Source: Hemerocallis citrina (lineage: Eukaryota > Streptophyta > Magnoliopsida > Asparagales > Asphodelaceae). Taken from it: a stretch of 64,000 bases of DNA. Position numbers and translations under genes: made by a program. This document shows positions 24,019-35,954 of this stretch, piece after piece. Numbering within the stretch: position 1 is the first letter of the stretch; every line of letters begins with the position of its first letter. The notes under the pieces were generated by a model. The model saw nothing but the letters and a program-made list of their open reading frames with translations, was not told the DNA's origin and made no database searches. Where the stretch lies: NCBI GenBank assembly GCA_017893485.1, contig CM030367.1, positions 141,935,089 to 141,999,088 of the forward strand, written 5' to 3'.

Positions 24019-26400
24019 TTAATGGATTGAGAAATGAGATATGGATGGGGGAGGGGTTATATATCCCAAGGAGAAGTAGGAGCTCGATAGTCGTGACGCT
24101 GATGTGGAGAATCCTAACCGTTCGCCCACTTTCAACTGCCTAAGAAGGCGTTGAAGGCCAAATGTTTTGCCTTCCGATGGGGCGCATTTAGGATGATCCA
24201 TCAATCCACTTGGAAGGCAAAATGTCTCCCGAACCATCCCATTAATATCCTCGGAAGACAAAACACCATGCCAACACATCCAGATCGAAGCCGAGCTCAA
24301 TAAATAGAAGGATCAATTTATTACAACATACAGAAGTTCATTGATACAATCGGCGAGACCCTGTGAGTTGTTATTACAAAAAAGTTACATTAAGTATGAA
24401 AGTTACAACTGATAAAAATTCGGCCTACCCCTTCGTTTGGGGGGCCTTAGGACTGGCACAAATCAGTTCGAGCCCAATCGAACGTGTTTGTTCGCCGGCG
24501 AGTCCATCAAGATCTCTAGGTGTCGTTGAGGTAGACACTCCGACAACGGAGCTCTGAGCATCACCCGGTCTCACCACCTCCATTCTCAGGGTTAGAGATG
24601 GGCCTCCAACAGAGGGCCAACCACCCCCAAATGAATGAGTTCGGGATCCACCCACTCTGAGCATAACCTTCAAAACTTTGTATCTCCAATTCTTTCTGCA
24701 TTATAACCTCGCAAAGGAATGATTCATAGGTCGGCCGCTGGGCGGAAGTACCCGACATCGACCATCTAGTCTCGGTGTTCCCCAAGTTGTGGTCGGCAGT
24801 CACCCTCTTCAGATGAGTTGCTCCAAGCTCAGTTCTTTCGACTTATTCATAAAATAAGAAACATCTGCTTCCCGATCACGGGCCTGTTTGCGATAGCAAA
24901 CAAAGACGGACTCCATGGATTTTAGCTTGCCCCTAAGGCACTCAATCTCGACATCACGAGGGTTGGCCTCGAAGGACTCGTTCATCTGACACAAAGGAGG
25001 AAATGGCATATCATTCTGAGCCTTATAAACTTGTCCAAATCACAAAACATCACATAACATATATTACGCCAAAAATTTTGAAGTCAAGGAGTTCGGCCAA
25101 AAATTCATTTCATTCATTAAAATTTTTTCAAAACAGTGGTGGCTAGTTCGCTCTTGAGAAATACAAATAAGAAAAAAAAAACGGAAGTGAAGCTACTTCT
25201 TAGAAGATAGGGGAACCTCTTCGGTCGCCGCTGCGTCGACCTCGAGATTGGCTGCCTTTGCTACATTCTCCTCGGATGACAGCTATTCACCCTCTCCTCA
25301 CCGTATCCCTCGAGGGTTTTCGGATACTCGAGAAGTTTCATGCCAAAATGAAACTCCTTGAGCTTACACTCAGGATAGTCGTACAGGACATGCTTGAGGG
25401 CCTGGTTGTACACCTTGTCAAGGGCATCGATGACATTATCCATTGCGGCATTCCTCATCTTCTTCAGCTCCCTGTCAGCCTCCTTCTTCATCTCCCCCTC
25501 CACCCGAGCTCGATCATCGGCGAGGGAAGTGAGCTCGGCCGTAAGGGCCCACTCATGGGACTCGGCCGCGTCCGCGCTCAGCTTTTGATCCTTCATCTAA
25601 TGCTCATACCACTGAGCGTTCTTCACCTCCTGATGGAGCTCGTGGGTGTACACCATTTTCATCTGGGCTTCGGCCGGTGTTTCTTGCGAATGAGGGGCTG
25701 AGGCGTAAAAATGTGAAATAGAAAAAGTTCAATTTACAGAGTTGGGAAATACTTACCAGCATGCGGTCTGAGCCCACCTCATGTAGCACGACCCGAGAGT
25801 CTCGGTCTCCAGGGTGTCCCAATCACGAGGTGTGGCCAGGTGTTCCACCACCTCGACCGTTATCGACCCCTCGGTCAGTGAATTGGCCGCCTTCACAGCC
25901 CAATTAGGTGCCCACGGCCTGAGCCCTTCTTTGCCCATGATCTCCTGAACCGTGGGGTGGCCGAGCGGAATGCCGCTCCTTAGCATGGCCGTAACCCTAA
26001 GGTTACTCGAGCTTAGTGTCGCCTTCGCAGAGCTTGGGGTCCCGACGACCGAAAGGGCCCTCTGTTTCTTAGACTTAGGATCAGAAGCCCCTTCGGAGCC
26101 CCCCTGAGAGGACCTTTTCCACTGCTTTGACTGGTCGACAACCCTCTGCTTGGCCAATTGGTCCCTCCTTGTGTCGATAGCGGCATCATCCATTGCTGTG
26201 AAAGAAAACCAAAGATATAAGAATAAAAAGAAAAAGTTGAACAAAAAAGGAAACGAAAAACATACAAGAGTCGACGGGGCTCAGTCCGATCCTAGTCAGG
26301 TGCCTCTCGGTCACGTTCGGCCAGCCGAAGTTGTTGCTAGCAACGATCCGATCCACATCGGCGCACTCATCGTCCGTTAAATCTTATCACTTCGGAGGCT
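24019..26400 (-). pseudogene. Spliced antisense gene of the Tat element (coiled-coil product)
   Basis: Several minus-strand exons with consensus splice sites lie between the Tat pol/repeat zone and the putative 3' LTR. One exon (about 26390-26266, LTDDECADVDRIVASNNFGW) joins across a 70-nt intron (26265-26196, GTATGT...TTTCACAG) in frame to the next exon, MDDAAIDTRRDQLAKQ. That exon ends near 25755 at a GTAAGT donor; a further exon follows an acceptor near 25697. The 25596-25261 segment (EGEMKKEADRELKKMRNAAM) is strongly coiled-coil. An in-frame TAG separates it from the preceding exon part, and downstream frames (25009-24809, 24300-24019) are unassigned. Tat elements such as Grande and RIRE2 are known to carry an antisense gene at this place. 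Function unknown. Confidence 0.6.
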
Positions 26401-26618
26401 TTTGATTCGGCTTGTAAAAGTTTCAATTCGTGAGAATTTTTCAAGACACCTAATTTCGAATAATGAAGTATTTCTCATTCCATCCTTTTATGGAGTCCGG
26501 ATGCCCATGGACTACCTTCTTGTGGGGGAGAGGCGAGATGTAATATATTCCATCGTGCTTTCCCGACGAACTGACTCCCAGAATGGCTTAGAAGTAATTC
26601 AACTTCAAAGGCACTCTC

Positions 26619-27935
26619 TGTTAGAATTCGATGGCAATTACATATTAAAAGTACAGCAGAAAAATCACAAAATATCGAAACCTAGCTATGGATCCAAGCG
26701 AAAAACCATAAATCGTGTTTAGAAATTATACCTTAAAGATAGATCTGGTGTCTCCAAGCTATGCCAATCACAACACTGCAAAGATTGCGGTGCCTCGACT
26801 GTATCCACATGAATGGATCAAATCAAGCACCCCCTCACGCCACGGTGCTAGCTGTGGGAAGGGGATGTCCTTCATGATCTCTCTCTCTCACACAAATTCA
26901 GTGACGGCTAGGGTTTTCTCATGCATTTTTTCCACAGAAATATATCATATATATAGGTGCAGAAAAACAACCATAAAAAATGGTGCGGTGGTTGGGCTTA
27001 CAATCTGACCTGGGTCAGGTTCGTGTGTGGGCCTTCCAACTTTAGTTGGCCCATTTAATCTAAATAATTAACCAACCATGTCAGGAATCTAAGTCTTAAT
27101 AGAATTCCCAATTAAATTCATCTCATGAATTTAAATTCAGATTTCAAACAATTCTAAGTATGCGACCCTGTAGTTTTCCATTACGCTGACAGTAATACTA
27201 AAATCATATTCGAGTGTTACAAATAGTGAGTGGTATCTAGCAATACATCACTGCTATTCAAGTAACGGGAATGTTAGTGATTTGACATAAGCTATCTATG
27301 CCGATGTTACCATGTAGTCTAGTCCCTTTGTCCAGATATCTTAATTGACCACAAGGCATTGAGCATGTCACCCTTGTATAGTTCAATATTTAGTTTCTTG
27401 ATGTCTGGATAGATTTACTAAAACAAATAGATCAATATCTCATATTGAGCCATTTGAGCACGGCCATGTATTTTGCAGTCTCACTCAATCAAGGGGCCCA
27501 TAGATATCGCTCCTGTTATGTAAGAGGGACAAATCCTATCTAAGTCACTCACATCCCTCCGCATGATTTGTAGTATATCTAATAGTCAACTTTATAATCA
27601 CCTTATTATATGCAACGTTTGACGGCATTAAAACATATAACTTCTCATGTAGGGAACCGTAGTGACTTGAAGTAAAAGGACTACGTACAAATGCTCACTG
27701 TGAGAACCTCTTATGACACTCACGTAACGATCCATGTAGCATTCTCATGGTGGGTCAGTCCAGTACATAATTACTCTAATATGTACCCATGCGAAGACTT
27801 GATATCTCATATCCATGACCCGTGAGAATAGTCATTAGTCTACGCACACACTAGTCTCAATATATTATTGTTGTCCTAATTCATAATAATACTCGACTAG
27901 GGACATTTGGGAACGTCTTGCCCAATACTTAGACA
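26619..27935 (-). mobile_element. Copia-type solo LTR (minus strand)
   Basis: About 1.3 kb, starting TGTTAGAATTCGATGG and ending ACTTAGACA on the plus strand. On the minus strand it runs TGTCTAAGTATTGGGC...AATTCTAACA. A leader-like segment (CTAGGGTTTTCTCATGC) and TATATATAGG near 26951 are present. There are no coding domains, no PBS at the borders, and no matching 5-bp duplication (CTCTC versus ATTTA), so one border may be rearranged. No gene is seen. Confidence 0.5.
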
Positions 27936-28337
27936 ATTTATTTATTTATTTATTATTTATAGTACAACTGCCCACCACGGATTGCCTTTCAAAAGGTGGT
28001 TAACCAATTAGGTGACTCTTGATCATAAGCAATTATATTTATTGTTTAATTGATCTTTTGAACTCCCGATATGGGACAAATCTAATCCACACCTGCCTCT
28101 TTATTGCGTGTGTAACGTCAGCCAAGGCAGCCCCTCGGTGGGCCCCTCGCCACGTCAACACACGCACAGAGCACCAGCGCTCAGAGCGTCAACCCTCCTG
28201 CACGTGAGGGCCCCATGTTACAATGTCGCCAGAGCACAGCACAATAGCAGGCTCTCTGCTGCTCCTTCCTGGGCCCTACGACAGTTAAATTCCCAAAATC
28301 CCCTATAGGAAATCCTATGGAGCGGCCTCCAAATCCT

Positions 28338-28452
<115 letters not shown>

Positions 28453-28457
28453 GAGAT

Positions 28458-28819
28458 GGGCCCTTCCGTTGTGCACTACCCTCCGTGTGCACTCCGTGTG
28501 AACTTTTTACACGGAGTGCACATGGATGATCCAAACCGTTCACATTGATCTACACATCTAAATTAGTGTAAATATGTAAAATCAAGTCATTTGGAATTCA
28601 TTTGCCCATCCATTGAAGTATTACAAAATTGTATGGCTGAATATCGTTTGTTTTTATACTGACTTGATGGATGGGCAAATGAATTCCAAATGACTTGATT
28701 TTACATATTTAGACTAATTTAGATGTGTAGATCAATGTGAACGGTTCAGATCATCCATGTGCACTCCGTGTAAAAAGTTCACACGGGGTGCACACAGAGG
28801 GTAATGCACAATGGAAGTG

Positions 28820-28822
<3 letters not shown>
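28458..28822. mobile_element. Foldback MITE with about 160-bp inverted arms
   Basis: Arms 28458-28619 and 28661-28822 are inverse copies (GTGTAAAAAGTTCACACGG, GGATGGGCAAATGAATTCC) with only scattered mismatches; the loop is about 41 bp. The ends read GGGCCCTTCCGTTGTGC and GGGCACTTCCATTGTGC. It has inserted within a TA-rich microsatellite inside an LTR. The superfamily is not settled because the flanking TA repeat hides the target duplication. Confidence 0.8.

Positions 28823-28893
<71 letters not shown>
28823..28893. repeat. (TA)n microsatellite
   Basis: About 70 bases of alternating TA between the MITE and the LTR terminus. Confidence 0.95.
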
Positions 28894-28898
<5 letters not shown>

Positions 28899-29180
28899 TA
28901 CGGGGTGTTACATATCTCCCTTTAGAAATCAGTGTCCTCACTGAGTACAGGGCATGCACAGCCTAATGCAGGATCTCCTTTCTAGCCGATATGGAGTGAG
29001 AGCACCCTGACTCAGCTAATTCTGGCCAACACACTGACCATAGCTCCCTCTCAGGCATACATCTCGCCGATGTGGATGGGGTACCCTGATTCTACTAATT
29101 CCGGGCTAGCACACTGACCATAGTTCCCTCTCAGGCATACACCACACCCACTCTTTTCCCACACTCGGTGTCGAAAGTCG

Positions 29181-29192
29181 GCTCTGATACCA
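29181..29192 (-). promoter_or_regulatory. Primer-binding site (initiator-Met tRNA)
   Basis: TGGTATCAGAGC on the minus strand, two bases after the LTR end. It is complementary to the 3' end of plant initiator methionine tRNA, the standard primer for many plant LTR elements. Confidence 0.85.
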
Positions 29193-29514
29193 TTTGTAAC
29201 ATCTCGCACCAATATTAAAATAATTTATTTATTTATTTATTATTTATAGTACAACTGCCCACCGCAGGCTGCCTCTCAAAAGGTGGTTAACCAATTAGGT
29301 GACTCTTGATCATTGGCAATTATATTTATTATTTAATTAATCGTGTTAACTCCCAATATGAGACAAATCCAATCCACACCTGCCTCTTTCTTGCGTGTGT
29401 GACATCAGCCAAGGAATCCCCTCGGTGGGTCCCTCGCCACGTCAGCACACGCATAGAGCACCAGTGCTCAGCCCTCCTGCACGTGAGGGCCCCACCCTGC
29501 CACGTCGCAAGAGC

Positions 29515-30380
29515 ACACTCGATGCTCGGCATGCTCCTCGAGCTAACTACAAGTTTTTTCACAAGCTGCATTGTGCTCGACACTTGGCTTGTTTCTTGAG
29601 CCAGCTACAAGCTTTTTTACCAGCTGCAATACGCTCGACGCTTGGCATGTTCCTAAAGCCAGCTGTAAGCTTTTTCACCAAGTTCGCGTCGCTCGATGCA
29701 CGGCATGTTCCTCGAGCCAGATGCAAGCATTTTCACCAAGTACGTGTCGCTCAACGCTCAGCATGTTCCTCGAGTCAGCTGCAAGTTTTTTCACAAGATG
29801 CACTGTGCTCGACGCTCGACATTCTCCTCGAGCTAGCTACAAGCTTTTTCACAAGCTGCACTATGCTCGACACTTGGCATGTTCCTCGAGCCAAGTGCAA
29901 GCTTTTTCACAAGCTGTAATATGCTCGATACTCGGCACATTTCTCGAGCTAGCTGCAAGCTTTTTCACAAGTTGCAGTACGCTTGAAGCTTGGCATGCTC
30001 CTCATGCTAGCTATAAGCATTTCTACCAAGTGCACTATGCTCGACGCTCGGCATGTTCCTCGAGCCAGCCACAAGCTTTTCACAAGCTACACTATGCTCG
30101 ACGCTTGGCACGTTTCTCAAGCCAACTGTAAGATTTTTCACAAGCCTCACTAAGCTTCGCGGTCGGCATGCTTCTCGAGCTAGGTACAAGCTTTTCCACC
30201 AAATGTGCTACGCTCGACGCTAGGCATATTCCTCGAGCCAGTCGCAAGCTTTTTCACAAGCTACACTACGCTCGACGTTCAGCTTGAACATGGACATGGC
30301 TACTAGCCGCTTGGCCTCGCTCGACGCTCGGCATGAACCTAGAGCTGGCTACTAGCTGCTTGGCCCCGCTCGACGTTTGA
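29515..30380 (+). repeat. About 60-bp minisatellite in Tat LTR
   Basis: Roughly 13 units of the pattern GCTCGGCATGTTCCTCGAGC, AGCTACAAGCTTTTTCACAA and GCTGCACTATGCTCGACG with moderate divergence. It lies in the upstream (U3) part of the LTR. Confidence 0.9.
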
Positions 30381-30787
30381 CGTTCGGCATGCACTGTGAG
30401 CTGGATACGAATTGTTTGGGTCCATTCGACGCTCGACACCCCTATCTGCAAGGCACGAGGCTCGGGAGTCGGTGCTCAGTGTCGCAGAACCCGATCTCAA
30501 CCACAAGTTGCTCCTTGTGGGGGTCTTCCGCCCTGTTCTTATGTGCACTGTCGACTAATCTTCTCACGAGATTGGGCTACTCCTCGACGGCTGGTACATA
30601 CAACCCTCCAGGAGTAGGGCCTATGATGTGGGTAAAAATGTCTTGCTCAATCTGAACCGTCTGATCCCTTCAAGATCTTTAAGTCCCTACCGATTAGGCT
30701 TGCATTCCCTATGGGCCTTCTACAGTACCAAGCCTACAGAACAACGTCAACTTGGCCCATTAGGGTTATGGTTGACCTCCCTCTACC

Positions 30788-30795
30788 TATAAATA
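30788..30795 (+). promoter_or_regulatory. TATA box of Tat LTR
   Basis: TATAAATA between the upstream minisatellite and the conserved leader; the homologous minus-strand LTR has its own TATAAATA at 57510-57517. Confidence 0.65.
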
Positions 30796-31040
30796 CCAGA
30801 CCCTCCTCCCCTTTCAGAAGGTAATCAACTTTTCTCCACTCAGATCCTAACTCCACTTTTTCAGTGAGTGACTAGATCGTCGGAGGGCCTGTCGCCGATA
30901 TCTCTCTCGGTGTTTCTAGGTGTTTTGTAGGTGTTCGGGGTGGTCAGCTACCAGCAGCACCACCTTTCATGCTCTTCGCAAAATTCACATCTTAGATCAA
31001 GATCTACGGCTTAGATCTGTCTCAGATCTGTCTTTCCCTT

Positions 31041-31175
31041 TACAAATAACAAAGAACTCACATCTGTTACTCCCACCACTAAATTAGCAGCATCAGAAAT
31101 GAAACCTATTACTTAATTATTAGATCTGATATCTTTCTTTCTCTATCTCTCACCAAATGAAATGGTACCCATTAC

Positions 31176-31212
<37 letters not shown>

Positions 31213-31450
31213 CATGATATGATTGCTAAAATCAGTCGTTGATTTTATCTTGAAGCACCAAATGAATGTCAACATTTGACATATATAATTGAGTAATACT
31301 ACACCCACTTTCATAATCACTACATTTCTTTTCACTATCTTAAGTGGCATGATGAACATAATATTATTCACTTTTTAGAGCAATAATCTTAATATAATTA
31401 GACATTTAAAAGCTCTATATGTGGTATTTAACTCTTATTTTCTCTTTTCC
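31041..31450. other. Unassigned AT-rich stretch with (CT)n
   Basis: No gene seen. Contains a CT microsatellite at about 31176-31212. A segment (ATGATATGATTGCTAAAATC...TCTTGAAG) is repeated at about 33215-33255 on the other side of the next LTR. Confidence 0.6.
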
Positions 31451-33035
31451 ATAGGAAACAGCTCATAACGGCAAAGCGAAGCAGATGCAGGGATTTAAGG
31501 ATGATACACAGCAAACTGCAGAGGATCGGTCGACTGGTTTTCCAAAGACAGTCGACTGGACAAGAGAAGCTGATTTTCCACAACTCTCGACGCAGTCGAC
31601 TCACTCCCAAAAGACAGTCGACTGGTCTGAACAATTATGAAATCTTCAGGAGTCTCGACTCAGTCGACTGGTTCGAAGACAAGTCGACTGGTCTGCGGCG
31701 GAGTCAACAGATAAGATATTCGAAGATTCACCCAAATCTAATTCCGAATCTATTTGAAACCAGATCTTATGCAACGAATCAAATCTAGAGACTGGGAATT
31801 GGCAAGAGCACGTGGTGAACAGATAAGGAAAGAAAGAAGAAAAGAGAAAGATATAAATCATCAAATAAAATAAAGAAGGATTTTGCTGAAAAAGTGGAAA
31901 CCCTAATTCTCAGCCGTATTCTATAAATATCAGAAAAGAAGCATTATTCAGGGAGATCCGCCAGAATCCATCTATCTCTTGGAAGCGACTAAATCACCAA
32001 GTTCCTGAACAAGCAACCAGTGCTTCATTCCATCATCATCGAAGAAGGGGAAGAGGAGAACCAGTACTCGAAGGCAGTCGACTGTGTGACAGACAGTCGA
32101 CCTTATTGCCGGACTTCATTAGTTTATTTCTCCTCTCTTTTATCTTTTATGTTGATCATGTATTTGAACTTGTTAAGCAATAAAAGTATTATTATGTGGA
32201 ACTAATTTCATAGTTGGGTAGATCGAAACCGTAGTTATGTAATGCTATATTCTTCTGAATCCTTCTATTTTACTTATTGATTGAATCTGATTGAATCGAA
32301 ATAGATTGATAACAGTCAAACTTGTTCAGCAGTTATAAGTGCAGTCGACTGATGGTGAGAGCCAGTCGACTGCCATACAAAGTCTGATATTATCAAGTTT
32401 GTGAGTTAGAAATCTGAATCTGTTATATGAGCATATTGAGACGACCCGTATCTCGTGTTCATAACTTGTAACAAGGGAATCTTTAGGGGTTCTTGGTTCA
32501 ATCAACTTAGAGGATCTAGATCTGATACCAATTTCTAGAACTTTAAGTGTTTGTTCATTTCCACTGTTCTTATGTTTTCTTTAAGTATAACTTAGTAGAT
32601 ACCATGCTAGATACTTAAGGAAAGAAACGAATTAGAGTAGATACCATGCCTAATTCTTGGCTTAGGAAAACAATACTTTAAGGAGTAGATACCATGCCCT
32701 TGAACTGAACAAACATGAGTAATTAGAAGTAAATTCAGAAGGCAACTTAGCATTACTAACTATTGGTGGAGATCGACAACCCAACTATTCAAGAGATATT
32801 TGTGATTCAACACCTCTCATCTTAGTTTTAATCTTTTAGTTCTTTTAGAATATTATAAAAACTCTTATTCATTTTTATTATTAGTTTTATTGATTAGTAA
32901 GTTGAAGTCTACAATCTCTGTGGGATCGACCCTTGCTATTACTACGATTCTATAAACGATTCGTGCACTTGCGAGGTTTTATAATTTGTGTCTAGGTTTA
33001 TCTATTTATTTAGGTATCTCGATTTCCAACAACAT
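31450..33035 (+). mobile_element. Gypsy (Athila-type) LTR, probably solo
   Basis: About 1.6 kb with the characteristic late-LTR phrase CTGTGGGATCGACCCTTGCT near 32918 and an ending ATTTCCAACA. A TATA-like CTATAAATATC lies at about 31921. The body carries many CAGTCGACTG palindromes (31548-31690, 32073-32100, 32342-32375) and three copies of AGTAGATACCATGC (about 32575-32700). There is no PBS, PPT or coding domain. The left border is approximate and the lineage call rests on the GTGGGATCGACCC phrase. Confidence 0.5.
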
Positions 33036-33300
33036 GGCACACTATTATTGAATGGTAGATGTAGGTGTAGAGTAGGTGGTATAACCTCCAATAATTGTTT
33101 GTCACCTAAGATATTGAATAAAAATATAGTAATTTTGGTAGCGAGTGAGCCTTACTCAATATAATTAATGTAGGGATCCCCTTTATATATAGTCAAATGA
33201 TGACAACCTATGATATGACTGCAAAAATCAGTCATTGATCGTGTCTTGAAGCCTATATAGTCAAATGTTGACTATCCCTACATGAATTGGTCTTGCACTA

Positions 33301-33625
33301 CAAGTCTCTGTTTCAAAACATAAGTCATTTTAGGTTTATATCCAACTATTAAGAAATAATTTAGGATTGAGTAAAAGTACTTTATATTCTTGATTTTTGA
33401 AGTTCATAAATAAGCTATTAATTGTATAATGTCATATTTGTCATCCTCTATAATTTTTTATTATTTCTCTTATAAAAAATGACAAGTGTAAAATTAAAAA
33501 TCTCATAGAAAATTATTTTACGGACAATTAAGAATGACAAGATATCTCTTTGAACATCTAAAAATGACTTATATTATGGAGAGAAAAAAAAGAATATAAT
33601 GACTTATATTTTGAAACAGTGAGAG
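33301..33625. mobile_element. Stowaway-like MITE
   Basis: About 325 bp. The right end on the minus strand reads CTCTCACTGTTTCAAAATAT, and the left end reads CTCTGTTTCAAAACATAAGT after a short imperfect lead. TA lies on both sides (33299-33300 and 33626-33627). The GTTTCAAAATATAAGTCATT terminus is the Stowaway (Tc1/mariner MITE) pattern. No coding content. Confidence 0.7.
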
Positions 33626-33914
33626 TACCGAATAAAGTATATCCATTTTTATAATAAAAAAAGTAACAAAATAACTGCACTATCTAAGCTGACTATAGAC
33701 TTCATCTACTTCATGCTGTAATTTCTATGTACGGTAAATTGACTTATTGATCGGAAATCGGTAATAGTAAATTTCTTGTTTTAGCTTCTTTAAATAGGCT
33801 ACAGTTAATATGAGGACTTAAGAGCATCTGTAGTCAAAAAGTGATTAGTCCGGAAAATGGAGAGAGGGGTGAGGAGAGAGACCGTCCTCTTCGCTAGGGA
33901 TCTGAGCAAATCAT

Positions 33915-35882
33915 ATGCTCAGGTACTGCGCCAACACCCCCCCCAATAGCCATCATGGCAACCTGCAGATACCTCTTCGATATCCACACCCCAAAGCTGT
34001 CACCTCAAACCGTCCCTTCAACTCCCCTGCCATTACTCCTTCATCCCTCCACCCAAGACCGGCATTTCAACCCACTCCAAAGCCCCACTCTTTCTTCCCA
34101 AAAAAACCCACCACCAAAACCTACCGCTCTAAGAAGATGGAGAGGTGATGCTTTAAGTGCGGCGCCGGCGACCACACCACCAAGGAGTGCCGTATCTATG
34201 GCTTCCACTGCTTTAATTGCAAAAAGTTTGGCCACAGAGTTAGGGACTGCCCCATCAACAACAGGGTCGAGACTATGGAGATTGACCTGCCCCACAACAA
34301 CGCCATTGACCAGGCTCTGCCAGCTCTTCATGCCAGCGCATTTCTTCATCTTATAAACCCTCACCGTATCCCTCTCACTAAGGAACTTGAAAGTGCTTTC
34401 AATTTTGCGTGGGGGAGGACTGGCCGGTGGTGATCGCTGCAAAGGGTCAGTGATGGGATCTACCATGTCCAGTTCCCCACCGTCACAGAGGCAGAAAGCG
34501 CAATAGCGGAGGGAATCTTCAGTTTTTCCAGTTTCACTGCTACTTTTTCTCCCTGGTCAATGGAGTTCGGGGCAAAACTCCGGCCTAAGCCGTCTTTCGT
34601 TTGGATCAACCTCGCCCTTCTGCCATTCCATTACTGGAACCAAGAAACCCTAGAGAAGCTTATCTCGCCATTTGCGAAGCTTGTGACTTTGAGCAGGGAA
34701 ATGCTAGATGCCAAGGCCAGAGACCAGGCCCTTGTCCTCATAGAGGTGGCCGATATCACGCTCATTCCAAAGGTCCTCCGTATCAGATTTACGGTACCCT
34801 GGAGCCTTGAACATCTTACCCATGAGGTACCAATGCTGTTGCTAAGGGATCCAATCGCAGTAGAAGATGTTCAGAGTGGCAAAGTTCAACTCTTTACTAC
34901 AGCAAACTCGTCGGGAGCATCCGTCATCTCAAGTTTTTGGCGTCCCAAGGCGCCGGAAGGAGCCATGGCGGTGGAGGTTGGTGGCCCCTCAAATGCGGCG
35001 AAAAATCCAGATTCAGTTCAGCATATCCCCACTGATTTGGGTGAGCATAATTCAGGGACAGTTCAGCCTGTTGGAGAAAATTTTGAATTATTTTCTAAGA
35101 TATCCCCACAATTATCTTCTCTAAATGCGATTTGCATGCATGCACAAATCTCCGAAAATCAGACCCCACAGTCCCCGCAGGTCTCCCCAAAGATTCCACA
35201 CCCCACCACTACTGCTCCACTGTTTATCCCAGTCAATGAATCCTCAGATAGCAACAACAAAGATCCTGCCCAGCTTCCAACTAAAACAACCGCTAACAAA
35301 TCTACCTCGGAGGAAGAGTTATGTGAAGAAGTACGTGAGATACTTTGGAATGGCAGAATGGTCACACTCCCCCTCTCTTTATTCACCATGATTAAGCCTG
35401 CTGTCGAAGGTACCCTTCCTGAACCAATGCACGAAGAGTCTGGCAAATTGAAGGCAGAGGACCATGGGCTTTTTCGTGCCGGCACAACCAATTTGGGTCA
35501 TGCAAGCTTTTGCACTTGCTCTCTACTAAGTAAACCCCACAGGCAAACATCCAATTCCTCTTCTGCAATCCCACCGGGCTTTTCGGCGGGGCCATCCAAG
35601 CGCCAGAAGCGTGCTAGATCAGCCTCCAAGCTACAGTGCACACGACCATTCATGAAGCATCTTTCCTCAACCATCAAGAAGAAGGCCTCAGGTACAGCTT
35701 CTTCAGCTGCCTCTGTTACAAACATGCATCAAAATCCTTTTGCTCTACTTTCAAATGAAGACATATTAGTGGTAGCCGCATCTATTGGAGTGGAGGCTAA
35801 GGGGCCACACTCAATACACACCATCACGAATGCTCAAAAGGCCCTTGCTGATCACACTGATCAACCTGGACTCTCTGAATAG
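33915..35882 (+). pseudogene. LINE ORF1: zinc knuckles plus DUF4283-like domain
   Basis: One frame runs from about 33915 to the stop at 35880-35882 with two in-frame TGA codons (34146-34148 and about 34431). Immediately after the first stop are two CX2CX4HX4C knuckles: CFKCGAGDHTTKEC and CFNCKKFGHRVRDC. A DUF4283/RRM-like region follows, ending FVWINLALLPFHYW...ALVLIEVADI (about 34600-34760). A Ser/Pro-rich tail completes it. ORF1 proteins bind LINE RNA and act as chaperones in the RNP. The open part from 34560 is 440 codons. Confidence 0.85.
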
Positions 35883-35954
35883 CCCTGTGTGGAAGCTTTG
35901 AGTGCTTCAAGATTTCCCCCCTGTTTTTTTGTGCTGTTTGATTCTTGTTCAATC

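Larger units (their letters stand above)
29515..31040 (+). mobile_element. Tat-type LTR (plus), likely 3' LTR of the outer element
   Basis: A minisatellite upstream region is followed by a TATA box TATAAATA at 30788-30795. The leader then shows TTTTTCAGTGAGTGACTAGA, GTCGGAGGGCC and GGTGTTTCTAGGTGTT. The same series occurs on the minus strand at 57.3-57.6 kb, so this is one LTR family present in two orientations. It lies in the right orientation and order to be the 3' LTR of the Tat element starting at base 1. Exact LTR borders are not visible. Short open frames across it are repeat translations. Confidence 0.6.

Noticed and set aside
25258..25701. 147-codon plus frame at 25.3-25.7 kb
   Set aside because: The minus strand carries spliced coiled-coil exons here; the plus frame has no motif and is its shadow.
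29571..30131. 186-codon plus frame with periodic Cys/Ser-rich repeats
   Set aside because: The frame stays open only because the Tat LTR minisatellite period is near a multiple of three; no start context or domain.
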